A stretch of 64,000 bases of DNA from Lachnospiraceae bacterium (lineage in GTDB: Bacteria > Bacillota > Clostridia > Lachnospirales > Lachnospiraceae): the NCBI GenBank assembly GCA_017483735.1, contig JAFUVF010000053.1, positions 20,902 to 84,901 on the forward strand. Reading direction: 5' to 3'. The notes under the pieces are model-generated. The model had not been told where the DNA came from. It did no database searches and was given only the letters and a program-made list of their open reading frames with translations. A program made the translations under genes and the position numbers. Shown here piece after piece: positions 1 through 9,711 of this stretch (its first letter is position 1; each line of letters begins with the position of its first letter).

Positions 1-1
1 T

Positions 2-535
2 ACCGCCACAAGCGGAGCGGTATATGTGATGGGACAGAATCTTGCGAGGATCAGGCACCGTCAGATTCCGAAGTTCAGGAGAAACCTTGGGGTTGTATTT
101 CAGGATTTCAGACTTTTGAAGGACAGGAATGTATATGAGAATGTGGCATTCGCCCAGAGAGTCATTGAAACGCCCATGAGCGAGATCAGACGGAATGTGC
201 CGTTGATACTTTCCGATGTGGGGCTTGCGGGAAAATATAAGTCAAAGACCACATCCCTGTCGGGAGGCGAGCAGCAGAGGGTTGCCCTTGCAAGGGCGCT
301 GATCAACAATCCTTCGATCCTGCTTGCGGATGAGCCCACAGGAAATCTTGATCCGAAAAATTCCTGGGAAATAATGAATCTTTTGGAGGATATCAATGCC
401 AGAGGCACCACTGTTGTCGTGGTTACTCACAGCAAGGAGATTGTAAACGCCATGAAGAAGCGTGTGGTCACTATGCGCAAGGGCGTGATCATCAGCGATG
501 AAGAGGAAGGAAGTTATATAGACGATGAAGATTAA
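2..535 (+). CDS. ftsE: FtsE, cell-division ABC ATPase (5' end outside window)
   Basis: ATPase of the FtsEX complex, which sits at the inner face of the membrane and drives conformational change in FtsX to activate septal or lateral peptidoglycan hydrolases. The reading frame is open to the window edge, so the Walker A region is missing. What is visible fits FtsE: Q-loop VVFQDFRLL, ABC signature LSGGEQQR, Walker B with ILLADEPTGNLD and the H-loop VVVVTHS. The stop codon overlaps the ftsX start by 11 bases, so the pair is translationally coupled. The acidic C-terminal tail (EEEGSYIDDED) is a small oddity. The family assignment is firm, helped by the neighbouring ftsX. Confidence 0.95.
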   Translation, partial: TATSGAVYVMGQNLARIRHRQIPKFRRNLGVVFQDFRLLKDRNVYENVAFAQRVIETPMSEIRRNVPLILSDVGLAGKYKSKTTSLSGGEQQRVALARALINNPSILLADEPTGNLDPKNSWEIMNLLEDINARGTTVVVVTHSKEIVNAMKKRVVTMRKGVIISDEEEGSYIDDED

Positions 536-1424
536 TACACTCTTATATACAATACGCCGGGGCTTTGCCAATCTCTTTCACAACAAGTGGTATTCTCTTG
601 TTTCCGTGGCCACCATTGCGGCATGTCTTTTCCTTTTGGGACTCTTTTACTGCATTGTGGTAAATATTCAGAATACTGTGCTGAAGGCGGAGGAGGGCGT
701 TGCCGTCACTGTATTTTTCGAGGAGGGTACATCTGAGGCGGAGGAGGAGAAGATAGGACAGGATATCGCTGCCCGCATAGAGGTGTCCAAGGTTGAGTTC
801 CACTCCGCGGACGAGGCGTGGGCTGAGTTCGGACCTGCATATTTCGGAGAGGATTATCAGGAGGGCTTTCCGGAGAATCCTTTGGAGGGAATGGAGAATT
901 ACAGCGTCTATCTAAGCGATGTGTCCATGCAGGATGCTCTTGTTACATGGCTCGAATCCATACCGGAGGTCAGAAAGGTCAATTATTCTGCGGTTACCGC
1001 CACCACCTTATCCAGCATCAATCAGCTTATAGCATATATGTCCGTTGGAATGATCGCAGTGCTTTTGGGCGTGAGCGTATTCCTTATAAGCAATACTGTT
1101 TCCGTGGGTATCCAGATGCGGAAGGAGGAGATCGAGATTATGAAGTATATAGGTGCCACAGACTTTATGGTGCGTTCGCCCTTTGTACTTGAATGTATGA
1201 TAATCGGACTTATCGGTGCGGCGATTCCGCTTGGCATAAATTATCTGATATATGACTATATTATGAATAATCTTGCAGGCAGCTTTACCTCTGTCATAAG
1301 CTTTTTGAAGCTCGTAAGCATTGATGAGATATTCAGGATACTTACGCCGGTATCATTGGGTATAGGCGTGGGAATAGGCTTCCTCGGAAGCATTACAACA
1401 GTGGGGAAGCATCTCAGGGTTTAG
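525..1424 (+). CDS. ftsX: FtsX, cell-division permease-like protein
   Basis: Membrane partner of FtsE. The 299 residues show the FtsX layout: a short cytoplasmic N-terminus, one membrane segment at about 24-46, a large extracytoplasmic loop to about 165 rich in Glu, then three membrane segments at about 170-195, 220-245 and 270-290. The loop is the part that in this family contacts a peptidoglycan hydrolase or its activator. The gene just downstream encodes a coiled-coil LytM peptidase, a natural candidate for that partner. The ATG lies inside the end of ftsE. Confidence 0.95.
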   Translation: MKINTLLYTIRRGFANLFHNKWYSLVSVATIAACLFLLGLFYCIVVNIQNTVLKAEEGVAVTVFFEEGTSEAEEEKIGQDIAARIEVSKVEFHSADEAWAEFGPAYFGEDYQEGFPENPLEGMENYSVYLSDVSMQDALVTWLESIPEVRKVNYSAVTATTLSSINQLIAYMSVGMIAVLLGVSVFLISNTVSVGIQMRKEEIEIMKYIGATDFMVRSPFVLECMIIGLIGAAIPLGINYLIYDYIMNNLAGSFTSVISFLKLVSIDEIFRILTPVSLGIGVGIGFLGSITTVGKHLRV

Positions 1425-1446
1425 CGGTATTTGTGCGGTTTTGTCA

Positions 1447-2787
1447 ATGAAGGAAAATGAGGGATTAAAAGGATTAATAGTCAGGCTTGTGTCGGCGTTC
1501 GTCGGCACAGCTTTTGTATGTGCATTCATTTTCCAGACCGGTAAGCTTGCATCATCTTCGTTGTCGGTGGAGGCTACCTCAGGAAGCACGGAAAAGTCGC
1601 AGGGAGCATCGGAGGAGGATGAGGACAAATCCGATGACAAAGACAAATCCAATGAGGATATGCTGAACCGGATAAAGGATATGGAGAATCAGGTTGACGA
1701 TGCCAAAAAGGAGAGGGACAAGTTAAACAGCAGCCTCACAAATGTAAAGAATTTAAAAAAGGATCTGGAACAGAAAAAGAATGACCTTACGGAGTATGTA
1801 CAGACTCTCGATGCAAATCTGACAGAAATACAGGAAAACATTGATGAATTAAATGCTGAGATAGCGCAGAAGGAGCAGGAGATAGCGGATACACAGAACG
1901 AGCTGGAGCTTGCTCTTGGAGAGGAGGAATCCCAAAAGTCGGCAATGTATTTCCGCATCCGCAGAATGTATGAAAAGGGCAGTGGAGCGCTTATGGAGCT
2001 TTTCGTGCAGTCCGGAGACCTTAATGAGTTTATGAACAATGCGGATTATATGGGGCTCGTGGTAAATTATGACCATTTGAGATGGCAGGAGCTGATTTCT
2101 ATAAGGGAATACATAGAGCTGGTGGAGGAAGCGCTGGAGATAGAGAGAGAGAATCTTGAAACGGCCAGAGAGAATGTCAAGGCTGAGGAAGCCAGCTTAG
2201 AGGAGCTGATAGATCAGAAGAACAAGGATATTTCCGCATATCAGAGTGACATAAATACAAAGTCGGCTGCCATAAAGGAGTATGAGGCATCCATTGCCCA
2301 GCAGAATGCGGAGATAAAGGCCTTGGAGGATGCTATTGCAGAGGAACGCAGACAGATTCTTGAAAACAACGGCACGCTTCTCACCTATGACGGAGGAACC
2401 TTTAAGTTCCCCTTGGAATCCTATACAAGAGTTTCTGACGACTACGGGAACAGGATACACCCCATACTTGGAACGCAGCAGTTCCACAATGGCGTGGATT
2501 TTGCGGCTCCGGCAGGCACGGGAATACTTGCGGCATATGACGGAAAGGTTATCGCCGCAACCTATTCATCAAGTATGGGAAATTATGTTATGATAGATCA
2601 CGGCGACGAGCTGTACACTATATATATGCATGCATCCGCACTCTATGTGAAAAAGGGGGATACGGTTGCCAAGGGACAGAAGATTGCCGCTGTAGGCTCT
2701 ACAGGGCGCTCCACGGGAAATCATCTTCATTTCTCCGTGAGAAAGGACGGCGCATATACATCGCCGTGGAACTATCTGTCACATTAA
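1447..2787 (+). CDS. Coiled-coil M23 (LytM) peptidoglycan hydrolase, EnvC-like
   Basis: Predicted exported murein hydrolase of 446 residues. It has an N-terminal membrane anchor or signal segment (about 10-30), an acidic linker, two long coiled-coil stretches rich in Glu, Lys and Gln (about 60-165 and 205-300), and a C-terminal M23 domain (about 325-445). The zinc-site residues are present: HNGVD (H and D), a later His in YMHAS, and HLHF. The catalytic site therefore looks intact, unlike E. coli EnvC, which has a degenerate LytM domain. Its place after ftsEX suggests it is the FtsX-controlled hydrolase. I chose the ATG at 1447. A TTG at 1441 is also possible, and neither has a clear ribosome site. 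Confidence 0.9.
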   Translation: MKENEGLKGLIVRLVSAFVGTAFVCAFIFQTGKLASSSLSVEATSGSTEKSQGASEEDEDKSDDKDKSNEDMLNRIKDMENQVDDAKKERDKLNSSLTNVKNLKKDLEQKKNDLTEYVQTLDANLTEIQENIDELNAEIAQKEQEIADTQNELELALGEEESQKSAMYFRIRRMYEKGSGALMELFVQSGDLNEFMNNADYMGLVVNYDHLRWQELISIREYIELVEEALEIERENLETARENVKAEEASLEELIDQKNKDISAYQSDINTKSAAIKEYEASIAQQNAEIKALEDAIAEERRQILENNGTLLTYDGGTFKFPLESYTRVSDDYGNRIHPILGTQQFHNGVDFAAPAGTGILAAYDGKVIAATYSSSMGNYVMIDHGDELYTIYMHASALYVKKGDTVAKGQKIAAVGSTGRSTGNHLHFSVRKDGAYTSPWNYLSH

Positions 2788-2802
2788 AAGCAGAGGAAAG
2801 CT

Positions 2803-4059
2803 ATGGACTTTAATATTGATCAAAAAAAACAAAATGGAAAGCATTATATTTTGGGGCTGTTTACGGGAATGCTTCTGTCGGGAGTATTTGCGCTGATAGT
2901 CTGCTTCGGATTCCTTTTGGCAAAGGTTATAAAGAATCCGGCATCAGCAGCGGATGTAAATGTGACCGGGGCAGGAAGCCTTGATGCCGATGTCATTTCC
3001 AAGGTGTCTGCGATAAAAGAACTGATAGAGGAGGAATATTCGCTGGCCGAGGTGGACGAGGATACTCTCAACGAGGGGTTGTACCGTGGAATAGTGGACG
3101 CTGTCGGGGATGTATATTCCGAATATTACAGCGTTGAGGAGCTGGAAGAATTGAACCAGTATTCCGAGGGGATTTTCTACGGCATAGGCGCATATATTTC
3201 GGTTGATGAGCAGAGTACTCTTCCCAAGATTGCAGGTGTCATGGAGGGCTCGCCTGCGGAAAAGGCGGGAGTGCTGGAGAATGACATTATCTATGAAGTG
3301 GATGGACAGTCCACCTACGGTTTATCAACGGATGAGGTAGTGGCTTTGGTAAGGGGAGAGAAGGACACAGATGTGGTGCTTACCATGGTCAGGTATGGGG
3401 AAGCTGACTACGTGGAGATTAAGATTACCAGAGGCCCTGTGGATGAACGCATCGTAAGCCATGGGATGCTGGAGGACTATCCGGAGATAGGCTATATACA
3501 GATAAGTCAGTTTGCGGACAGCGGGGTGGATCAGTTTGCGGAGGCGCTGGCGGACTGCAAGGCCGAGAATATGAAGGGACTTATAATCGATCTTCGCTCC
3601 AATCCCGGTGGAACGTTGAATTCGGTTTTGGAGATATGCCGTATGATTCTTCCTAAAGGGCTGATACTATATACCGAGGACAAGAACGGTCAGCGGGTGG
3701 AGTACACCTGCGACGGGAAGAGAGAACTGGAGGTTCCCATTGTCGTGCTGGTAAACGGCAATACCGCTTCCGCAGCCGAGGTCATGACCGGAGCCATAAG
3801 GGATCACGGCATGGGAAAGATCGTTGGAACCACTACCTTCGGAAAGGGCATAGTGCAGAATGTTTTCAGGCTTAATGACGGCTCTGCGGTAAAGCTTACC
3901 ACAGAGAGCTATTTCACGCCCAACGGAAGCTATATCCACAAGCTTGGCATTGAGCCGGATGTGGAAATAGAGTATGACAGAGAGATGGCTCTGCAGGAGG
4001 GAAAGGATGTGCAGATATTGAAGGCAGTGGAGGTGCTTCAGGATTTGATGGATGATTGA
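2803..4059 (+). CDS. S41 family carboxy-terminal processing peptidase
   Basis: Membrane-anchored serine protease of the CtpA/CtpB type, 418 residues. One membrane segment at about 16-42 places the rest outside the cell. A PDZ domain (about 110-200) is followed by the S41 catalytic core: the nucleophile Ser lies in GNTASAAEV (about 323) and the general-base Lys in TTFGKGIVQ (about 348). The start is preceded by AGAGGAAAG at a normal distance. It follows the LytM hydrolase by 15 bases, so the two are probably co-transcribed. In other bacteria such proteases trim or degrade wall enzymes, which makes the neighbour a plausible substrate. That last point is inference. Confidence 0.93.
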   Translation: MDFNIDQKKQNGKHYILGLFTGMLLSGVFALIVCFGFLLAKVIKNPASAADVNVTGAGSLDADVISKVSAIKELIEEEYSLAEVDEDTLNEGLYRGIVDAVGDVYSEYYSVEELEELNQYSEGIFYGIGAYISVDEQSTLPKIAGVMEGSPAEKAGVLENDIIYEVDGQSTYGLSTDEVVALVRGEKDTDVVLTMVRYGEADYVEIKITRGPVDERIVSHGMLEDYPEIGYIQISQFADSGVDQFAEALADCKAENMKGLIIDLRSNPGGTLNSVLEICRMILPKGLILYTEDKNGQRVEYTCDGKRELEVPIVVLVNGNTASAAEVMTGAIRDHGMGKIVGTTTFGKGIVQNVFRLNDGSAVKLTTESYFTPNGSYIHKLGIEPDVEIEYDREMALQEGKDVQILKAVEVLQDLMDD

Positions 4060-4071
4060 CCTAATTATCTG

Positions 4072-4100
4072 TTGAAAAGAATTCCAAAGTTTAATAAAAT
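4072..4100 (+). promoter_or_regulatory. Predicted sigma-A promoter of the pfkB-family kinase gene
   Basis: TTGAAA (4072-4077), a 17-base spacer and TAAAAT (4095-4100) lie just after the S41 protease stop. They precede a ribosome site GGAGGG at 4134-4139. No convincing terminator separates the two transcription units. Confidence 0.6.
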
Positions 4101-4145
4101 AAAAGTATATTGCAGACAGTTCATCGGTTTATCGGAGGGTATGCT

Positions 4146-5234
4146 ATGGAACATTACAATCCTTTATTGAAGGACAATCACGGGACTGACAAATTTATAA
4201 CAATAGGCGAGATAATGCTGAGGCTTACACCGCCCAATTATGAAAAAATCCGTACCGCTTCCAGCTTTGAAGCAAGCTATGGCGGTTCGGAGGCGAATAT
4301 TGCGCTGGCGTTGGCGAATCTCGGAGTGGATTCCACCTTCTTTTCGGTGGTGCCAAACAACAGCGTCGGAAAAAGTGCGGTAAGGATGCTGCGTTCCAAT
4401 GACGTGCACTGCACGCCTATGATATTATCCAGTCATGAGGAGACTCCCACCCACAGACTGGGGAGCTATTATCTTGAAACGGGATATGGGATACGTCCCT
4501 CAAAGGTTACCTATGACAGAAAGCATTCCGCAATTACGGAGTATGATTTTTCGAAGGTGGATCTTGACGCATTGCTTGACGGCTTTACATGGCTGCATTT
4601 GAGCGGTATCACGCCTGCTCTTGCGCCTAACTGCCGTAAGCTCATAATGGATGTTCTGAAGGTGGCGAGGGAAAAGGGCATGACGGTCAGCTTCGACGGA
4701 AATTTCAGAAGCAAGCTCTGGACCTGGGATGAGGCGAGGGATTTCTGTACGGAATGCCTGCCGTATATCGATGTACTTATGGGAATAGAGCCGTATCATC
4801 TCTGGAAGGATGAGAACGACCATTCCAAGGGAGATGTAAAGGACGGAGTGCCCTTACAGCCAAGCTACGAGCAGCAGGATGAGATATTCAAGGTATTCGT
4901 TGAGAGATATCCCAATATCAAATGCATCGGACGCCATGTAAGATATGCGCATTCCGGAAGTGAGAACAGCCTGAAGGCATTCCTTTGGTATGAGAATCAC
5001 ACCTTTGAAAGCAAGCTTTTTACCTTCAATATTCTCGACAGAGTGGGCGGAGGCGATGCGTTTGCATCCGGTCTCATATATGCCATGATGCATAATTTCA
5101 AGCCAATGGATATGGTTAATTTCGCCGTGGCAAGCTCCGTTATCAAGCACACCATAAGGGGAGATGCAAACATTACCGATGATGTTGAGAGCATCAAGAA
5201 CCTGATGAACATGAATTACGATATAAAGAGATAA
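4146..5234 (+). CDS. PfkB-family carbohydrate kinase (2-keto-3-deoxygluconate kinase-like)
   Basis: Cytoplasmic sugar kinase of the ribokinase/PfkB superfamily, 362 residues. The N-terminus has the family pattern ITIGEIMLRLTPP followed by GGSEANIALALANLG. The C-terminal signature GGGDAFASG (about 303) carries the catalytic Asp and the anion hole. The overall pattern is closest to 2-keto-3-deoxygluconate kinases, but the substrate cannot be fixed from sequence alone. No other hexuronate genes are nearby. The start at 4146 is chosen because GGAGGG ends six bases upstream. An in-frame TTG at 4110 has no such site. Confidence 0.85.
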   Translation: MEHYNPLLKDNHGTDKFITIGEIMLRLTPPNYEKIRTASSFEASYGGSEANIALALANLGVDSTFFSVVPNNSVGKSAVRMLRSNDVHCTPMILSSHEETPTHRLGSYYLETGYGIRPSKVTYDRKHSAITEYDFSKVDLDALLDGFTWLHLSGITPALAPNCRKLIMDVLKVAREKGMTVSFDGNFRSKLWTWDEARDFCTECLPYIDVLMGIEPYHLWKDENDHSKGDVKDGVPLQPSYEQQDEIFKVFVERYPNIKCIGRHVRYAHSGSENSLKAFLWYENHTFESKLFTFNILDRVGGGDAFASGLIYAMMHNFKPMDMVNFAVASSVIKHTIRGDANITDDVESIKNLMNMNYDIKR

Positions 5235-5236
5235 GC

Positions 5237-7510
5237 TTGAAACTGTACAATGAATTAAGCCCTTTGGCAAAAAAGAAAATAAGAATTCTTGCAATGATAT
5301 CCCTCGCACTTATATGCTTAAGTGCGGTGGGATTCTTTGCGTCGAGAAAAACATATGAGTACCCTGTGTCAGGCTTTGAGGAAAGTACTGTGGAGGATAC
5401 GGCATATCAGACATACACAGATATCGGGCTGTTCCCGGGAATATACAAGGTTTGTGTGGAATATGAGTCGGAGCTTACGGAGGCGGGATATTCCAAGGCA
5501 TATATTCCGGGATATCCCGACGGACTGTTTTTTACCAACGGCGAGCCCTTGTATGGCGCACTCGGTTATACCGAATACGAGATGTGGCTGTACGGATATA
5601 CCGGACACTTATATGTGGATGTGAATAAGGGAAGCAATGGGCTTACTGTAACCTCTTTTAAAATAGAAAATACGGGAAAGCTTTTTACCATGACAGGAAC
5701 AGCTCTTTTGTTTGTGGCTGTGCTGCTGTCCTTCCTGATAATATGGAAGGATGGACTTGAAGCGGGACTTATCACAAAGGAGCAGAGTGCAGTGCTGTTT
5801 TCACTCATTGTGATATGTTTTTTTTCATCCACAATGTATATGACGGGCTATCAGTATTCCGGCATAGATATGACTTATCATTTGAACCGGATAGAGGGGA
5901 TAGTTGACGGTCTGCATGCAGGGTTCTTCCCGGTCAGGCTGGAACCGAAATGGGTAATGGGGCACGGGTACGCAGCAGCGACAATGTATGGGAATGTGCT
6001 TTTATACTTTCCTGCACTTTTAAGGATATTGGGCTTCTCGGTTCTTATGACACAGAATATATACTCTGTGTTTTTGAATATAATATGCGTGGCGGTTGCA
6101 TATTATTCCTTTTACATGATATTTCGTGACCGGGAAATAGGGGTAATACTTTCGGCATTATATGTGTTTTCAATATATCACACGGATAAATTAGTGGTGC
6201 TTTCCGCTATTGGTGAGGTAAGTGTGCTTGATATGATGCCTTTGGTAATATATGGATTATATCAAATATATACCTGCAGTGAGGAGACAGGTGTATCCTT
6301 GAGGCTTTGTGCGCCGCTTATAATCGCATTGTCGGTCATAGTTCAGTCACATGCGCTGACTACGGAGCTTACCGCAATATTGATAGCTATATTCTGTATT
6401 GTTTTTTTCAAATACACCATAAAAAGAAATATCCTTTTAAATCTGCTTTTAAGTGCAGGAACGGTTCTTTTGATAAGCGCATGGTTTCTTGTACCCTTTC
6501 TCGATTATTTCATCACACAGAATCTGCATTTCAGGTACTACGGCAGAAACAGTATACAGAGCAACAGTCGCAGTATTTTTCAGCTGTTTGCGCATTTTTA
6601 TATCGTCGGGAGAGCCGGAGAAAAAGGCCTTATGGACAAGCTTAATATAGATGTGGAGGGTGTAGGTCTTATATTTATGCTCTTTGCGTTTGTATTTGTC
6701 ATAAGCTGGATTGCCGGGAAATACAAAAGCGAACGGCAAAACAGCATAATGCTTGCGGGAAAGATATGCACAGTTTTTGGACTCCTCTTACTTTTGGTAA
6801 GTGTAGATATTTTCCCCTGGGACAAGATACAATACTTAAACACGGTCACTCTGGCACTGGTGGGAATGCTGGAAAATACCTATAGATTCTGGGGCTGGGG
6901 AACTGCGCTTCTTACGGTCTCTGCAGGCTGCGTGATGTACTTTGCAAAGAAGAGGAGCCATCGCAGATATAAGTTCATGGTATCAATAGTGATAGTCTGT
7001 ATTGTGACCTCGGGAATGTTTTATATGGATTATCTTATGAGGGATCATAATGCGCTCAGAATATACAATCCGGCCTCAATGGGGCGGGGCTTTATCTCGG
7101 ATCAGGAATTCCTTGTTGAGGGAACCGTGCTGGAGGACATAGAGTATAGGTATCCTACCGTTGAGAATGTGGATAGCTTTGATAATTATACAAAGGGAGA
7201 TCTGACCGCCTCCTTTGATGTGACTGCCTCAGATGAAGTATCAGGATATGTTGATCTGCCCCTGCTTCAGTACAAGCAGTATAAGGCATATTATCAAAGT
7301 AATGAGGGAAAGTGGAGCGAAGGAACTTATTTTGGTAAGAACAATGTTGTCAGAGCAAAGATACCTGCAGGCTTTTCGGGGCATGTGCTTGTGCGTTATA
7401 CCGAGCCATGGTATTTTAGAATGGCGGAGCTTATTTCACTTGTAGCGGTTATATGTATATTGCTGTATTGGCACCGCATGAAAGCAGAAAATAGACGTAG
7501 TAAAATTTAG
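5237..7510 (+). CDS. Large polytopic membrane protein, GT-C-like, function unknown
   Basis: Unrecognised 757-residue integral membrane protein. After one N-terminal membrane segment (about 17-35) comes a soluble extracytoplasmic domain of about 110 residues rich in Tyr. A long run of hydrophobic segments follows (about 145-600), then a second extracytoplasmic part rich in beta-type sequence and a last membrane segment near 735. The stretch DMTYHLNRIEGIVDGL followed by FPVRLEPKW resembles the acidic and aromatic loop of GT-C membrane glycosyltransferases, so a role in surface glycan assembly is possible. The TTG start lies two bases after the kinase stop, with weak AAAGAG upstream. An ATG at 5297 is an alternative. 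Confidence 0.6.
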   Translation: MKLYNELSPLAKKKIRILAMISLALICLSAVGFFASRKTYEYPVSGFEESTVEDTAYQTYTDIGLFPGIYKVCVEYESELTEAGYSKAYIPGYPDGLFFTNGEPLYGALGYTEYEMWLYGYTGHLYVDVNKGSNGLTVTSFKIENTGKLFTMTGTALLFVAVLLSFLIIWKDGLEAGLITKEQSAVLFSLIVICFFSSTMYMTGYQYSGIDMTYHLNRIEGIVDGLHAGFFPVRLEPKWVMGHGYAAATMYGNVLLYFPALLRILGFSVLMTQNIYSVFLNIICVAVAYYSFYMIFRDREIGVILSALYVFSIYHTDKLVVLSAIGEVSVLDMMPLVIYGLYQIYTCSEETGVSLRLCAPLIIALSVIVQSHALTTELTAILIAIFCIVFFKYTIKRNILLNLLLSAGTVLLISAWFLVPFLDYFITQNLHFRYYGRNSIQSNSRSIFQLFAHFYIVGRAGEKGLMDKLNIDVEGVGLIFMLFAFVFVISWIAGKYKSERQNSIMLAGKICTVFGLLLLLVSVDIFPWDKIQYLNTVTLALVGMLENTYRFWGWGTALLTVSAGCVMYFAKKRSHRRYKFMVSIVIVCIVTSGMFYMDYLMRDHNALRIYNPASMGRGFISDQEFLVEGTVLEDIEYRYPTVENVDSFDNYTKGDLTASFDVTASDEVSGYVDLPLLQYKQYKAYYQSNEGKWSEGTYFGKNNVVRAKIPAGFSGHVLVRYTEPWYFRMAELISLVAVICILLYWHRMKAENRRSKI

Positions 7511-7519
7511 GAGAATATT

Positions 7520-8080
7520 ATGAAGCTAAAAAAGATGAACGCAGCCCTTGGGCTTTTGTCAATCGCTGCCATGCTTTTGCATATTGTGAATATAGTCTTT
7601 TCTTATTTGACTTTCGATTTTAAGCTGTTGACTGCCATTCCCTTAATGGTGTTGGTGTGTCTGCATGCCATATGTGGAATGCTGACAGTATTTTTGCAGG
7701 CAGATGGAATGCGCCTTGATTTGTATCCGAAGCAGAATCTGAGGACAATTCTCCAACGAGTCTCTGCCGCCTTGATTCTTCCCTTGCTGATATTGCACAT
7801 CAATACCTTTGATATGCTTAAATCCGCTGCAGAGGCGGGGCGCTGGCTTTGGTTTTCTCTGTTATTGCTAAGCCAGCTTTTGTTCTACGGCACAGTGCTG
7901 ACCCATGTCGCAGTATCGATAACAAGAGGGATGATTACATTGGGTCTGCTTACATCCCTTGACAGACAGAAACGCATTGACAGAGTAATCTATGTTATCT
8001 GTGCAGCAGTCTTTATAATTGCGAGCTTTGTAGTAATTAAGACGGAGCTTGCCATGTTCCTGCCGGGAGGGATGGTATGA
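7520..8080 (+). CDS. Small membrane subunit next to fumarate reductase-like genes
   Basis: 186-residue protein with four or five hydrophobic segments (about 8-30, 36-58, 72-95, 107-132, 150-172). Several His lie in or next to membrane segments (near 21, 49, 93 and 128), as in haem-binding cytochrome b subunits of succinate dehydrogenase or fumarate reductase. Sequence similarity to those is not obvious to me. The call rests on topology, the His residues, and the four-base ATGA overlap with the flavoprotein gene. It would anchor the catalytic subunits to the membrane and pass electrons to or from quinone. Confidence 0.6.
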   Translation: MKLKKMNAALGLLSIAAMLLHIVNIVFSYLTFDFKLLTAIPLMVLVCLHAICGMLTVFLQADGMRLDLYPKQNLRTILQRVSAALILPLLILHINTFDMLKSAAEAGRWLWFSLLLLSQLLFYGTVLTHVAVSITRGMITLGLLTSLDRQKRIDRVIYVICAAVFIIASFVVIKTELAMFLPGGMV

Positions 8081-9711
8081 AGCATGCATTGATTATTGGA
8101 AGCGGAATATCAGGCATGGTCTGTGCGGTGCGATGTGCACAGCTCGGCGTTCATGTGACAATGGTATCTCCGTTTCCGTCAGAGCGCTCCCAGTCCGTGA
8201 TGGCTGCGGGCGGCATCAACGCAGTGCTTTCAGGAGAAGAGGCAGGGGATTCCGTTGCCTGTCACATTGAGGACACCCTTAAGGGAGGCTGTGAGCTAGG
8301 CGGTAAGAATGCTGTAAAGGGTCTGTGCGAGCACGGCGGAGAAATCCTGCATTGGCTTGAAAGCATCGGAACAGTCTTTTCAGTGGACGAGAAGGGTCGC
8401 CCTCTGCGCAGAGCCTTCGGCGGACAAAGCCACAAGCGGACATATTATTGCGGCGCATCTACAGGCAAGCAGATAGTCTCCGCATTGGTAATGGAGGTGC
8501 GGCGCTTTGAGGCGGCAGGGTTGATTGAGAGAAGGCTGTGGTGCTGTTTTCACTCTGCTTTGATTCGTGATGGCATCTGCTATGGCGCAATGCTTTTTGA
8601 TGAAGCGCACGGAGGCTTGGAGGCAGTCTGCGCTGACGCCTTGGTCATTGCCACAGGCGGGCAGAATGCTCTTTTTGGCAAAACTACGGGCTCCACACAA
8701 TGTGATGGCTATGCGGCGGGAAAATTGTTTATGCAGGGCGCGGAGCTCAAAAATCTGGAGTTTATTCAATACCATCCGACCACAATGGAAACCCCGCAAA
8801 AGCGTATGCTGATTTCCGAAGCCGTGCGCGGCGAGGGCGGAAGGCTGTTCCAGAGGCGGGATGGTCAGAATGTGTACTTTATGGAGGACAAATACGGTCC
8901 GGGCGGCAATCTGATGACACGGGACATCGTGTCGAGGGAAATAGATGCGCTGGGCGGTATGGTGTATCTTGATATATCTTTTCTGGACAGGACGGTTATA
9001 GACGAGCGTCTGCCGGAGGTGCGGGATATCTGCGCAAAGTACGGCGGAATCGACGTGAGCCGTGAACCGATACCGGTTATGCCGTCAGTGCATTTTTTCA
9101 TGGGAGGTCTGGCAGTAGGACTAAAGCATGAGACGAACATCCATAACCTTTTTGCCGTAGGCGAATGTGCATCCATGTATCACGGAGCGAACCGGATAGG
9201 CGGCAACTCTTTATTGGCGGCAATCTACAGCGGGAATGTCGCAGCGGATGAGATAGCAGGAAGGAGCGGGTGCAGGTTTCATCCTGATTTTGAAGGTGAT
9301 TTGGAGCGTGAGAAAAAGCTGCTTGCCCGGAATATGGACACGCAGAGCCAATTCCCGGTCATGTACATCAGAGATATGCTTGCCGAGACGATGCAGAAGC
9401 GACTGGGGATTGTTCGCAGCGGGGAAAACCTTGAACAGGGGCTGGCGGACATTGATTATTACCTCTCAATCGCTGAACGCATCCGCTACGATTCCAGCGT
9501 GATGCCCTATTTTAACTACAGTCTGACGGCAATTCTGACACTCGCACGGGCGACTATAACCTGTGCGCTGTCTCGGCGGGAGAGTCGGGGGGCGCATTAT
9601 CGGAGTGATTTTCCGCAGACAGAAGAAGCGTATCAATCCGCAACAATCATCGCCTATGACGGAGGCGGCTACAACGTGCGGTTTGACAGGGAGCAAAGCT
9701 ATGAAAGTTAA
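8077..9711 (+). CDS. Fumarate reductase / succinate dehydrogenase flavoprotein subunit
   Basis: FAD-containing catalytic subunit of the FrdA/SdhA family, 544 residues. The N-terminal dinucleotide fold has GSGISGMVCAVRCAQLG. QSVMAAGGINAVL matches the covalent-FAD and substrate region of the family. The middle has QYHPTTM and SEAVRGEGGRLF, and near the end GNSLLAAIYSGN. In an anaerobe it most likely reduces fumarate to succinate, but direction cannot be told from sequence. It overlaps the membrane-subunit gene upstream by 4 bases and the iron-sulfur gene downstream by 11. Its sequence looks more GC-rich than the neighbours, which may indicate transfer. Confidence 0.9.
   Translation: MKHALIIGSGISGMVCAVRCAQLGVHVTMVSPFPSERSQSVMAAGGINAVLSGEEAGDSVACHIEDTLKGGCELGGKNAVKGLCEHGGEILHWLESIGTVFSVDEKGRPLRRAFGGQSHKRTYYCGASTGKQIVSALVMEVRRFEAAGLIERRLWCCFHSALIRDGICYGAMLFDEAHGGLEAVCADALVIATGGQNALFGKTTGSTQCDGYAAGKLFMQGAELKNLEFIQYHPTTMETPQKRMLISEAVRGEGGRLFQRRDGQNVYFMEDKYGPGGNLMTRDIVSREIDALGGMVYLDISFLDRTVIDERLPEVRDICAKYGGIDVSREPIPVMPSVHFFMGGLAVGLKHETNIHNLFAVGECASMYHGANRIGGNSLLAAIYSGNVAADEIAGRSGCRFHPDFEGDLEREKKLLARNMDTQSQFPVMYIRDMLAETMQKRLGIVRSGENLEQGLADIDYYLSIAERIRYDSSVMPYFNYSLTAILTLARATITCALSRRESRGAHYRSDFPQTEEAYQSATIIAYDGGGYNVRFDREQSYES

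Noticed and set aside
1441..1446. TTG start for the LytM peptidase gene at 1441
   Set aside because: It lies two codons before an ATG and has no ribosome site of its own, so the ATG at 1447 was preferred, with low certainty.
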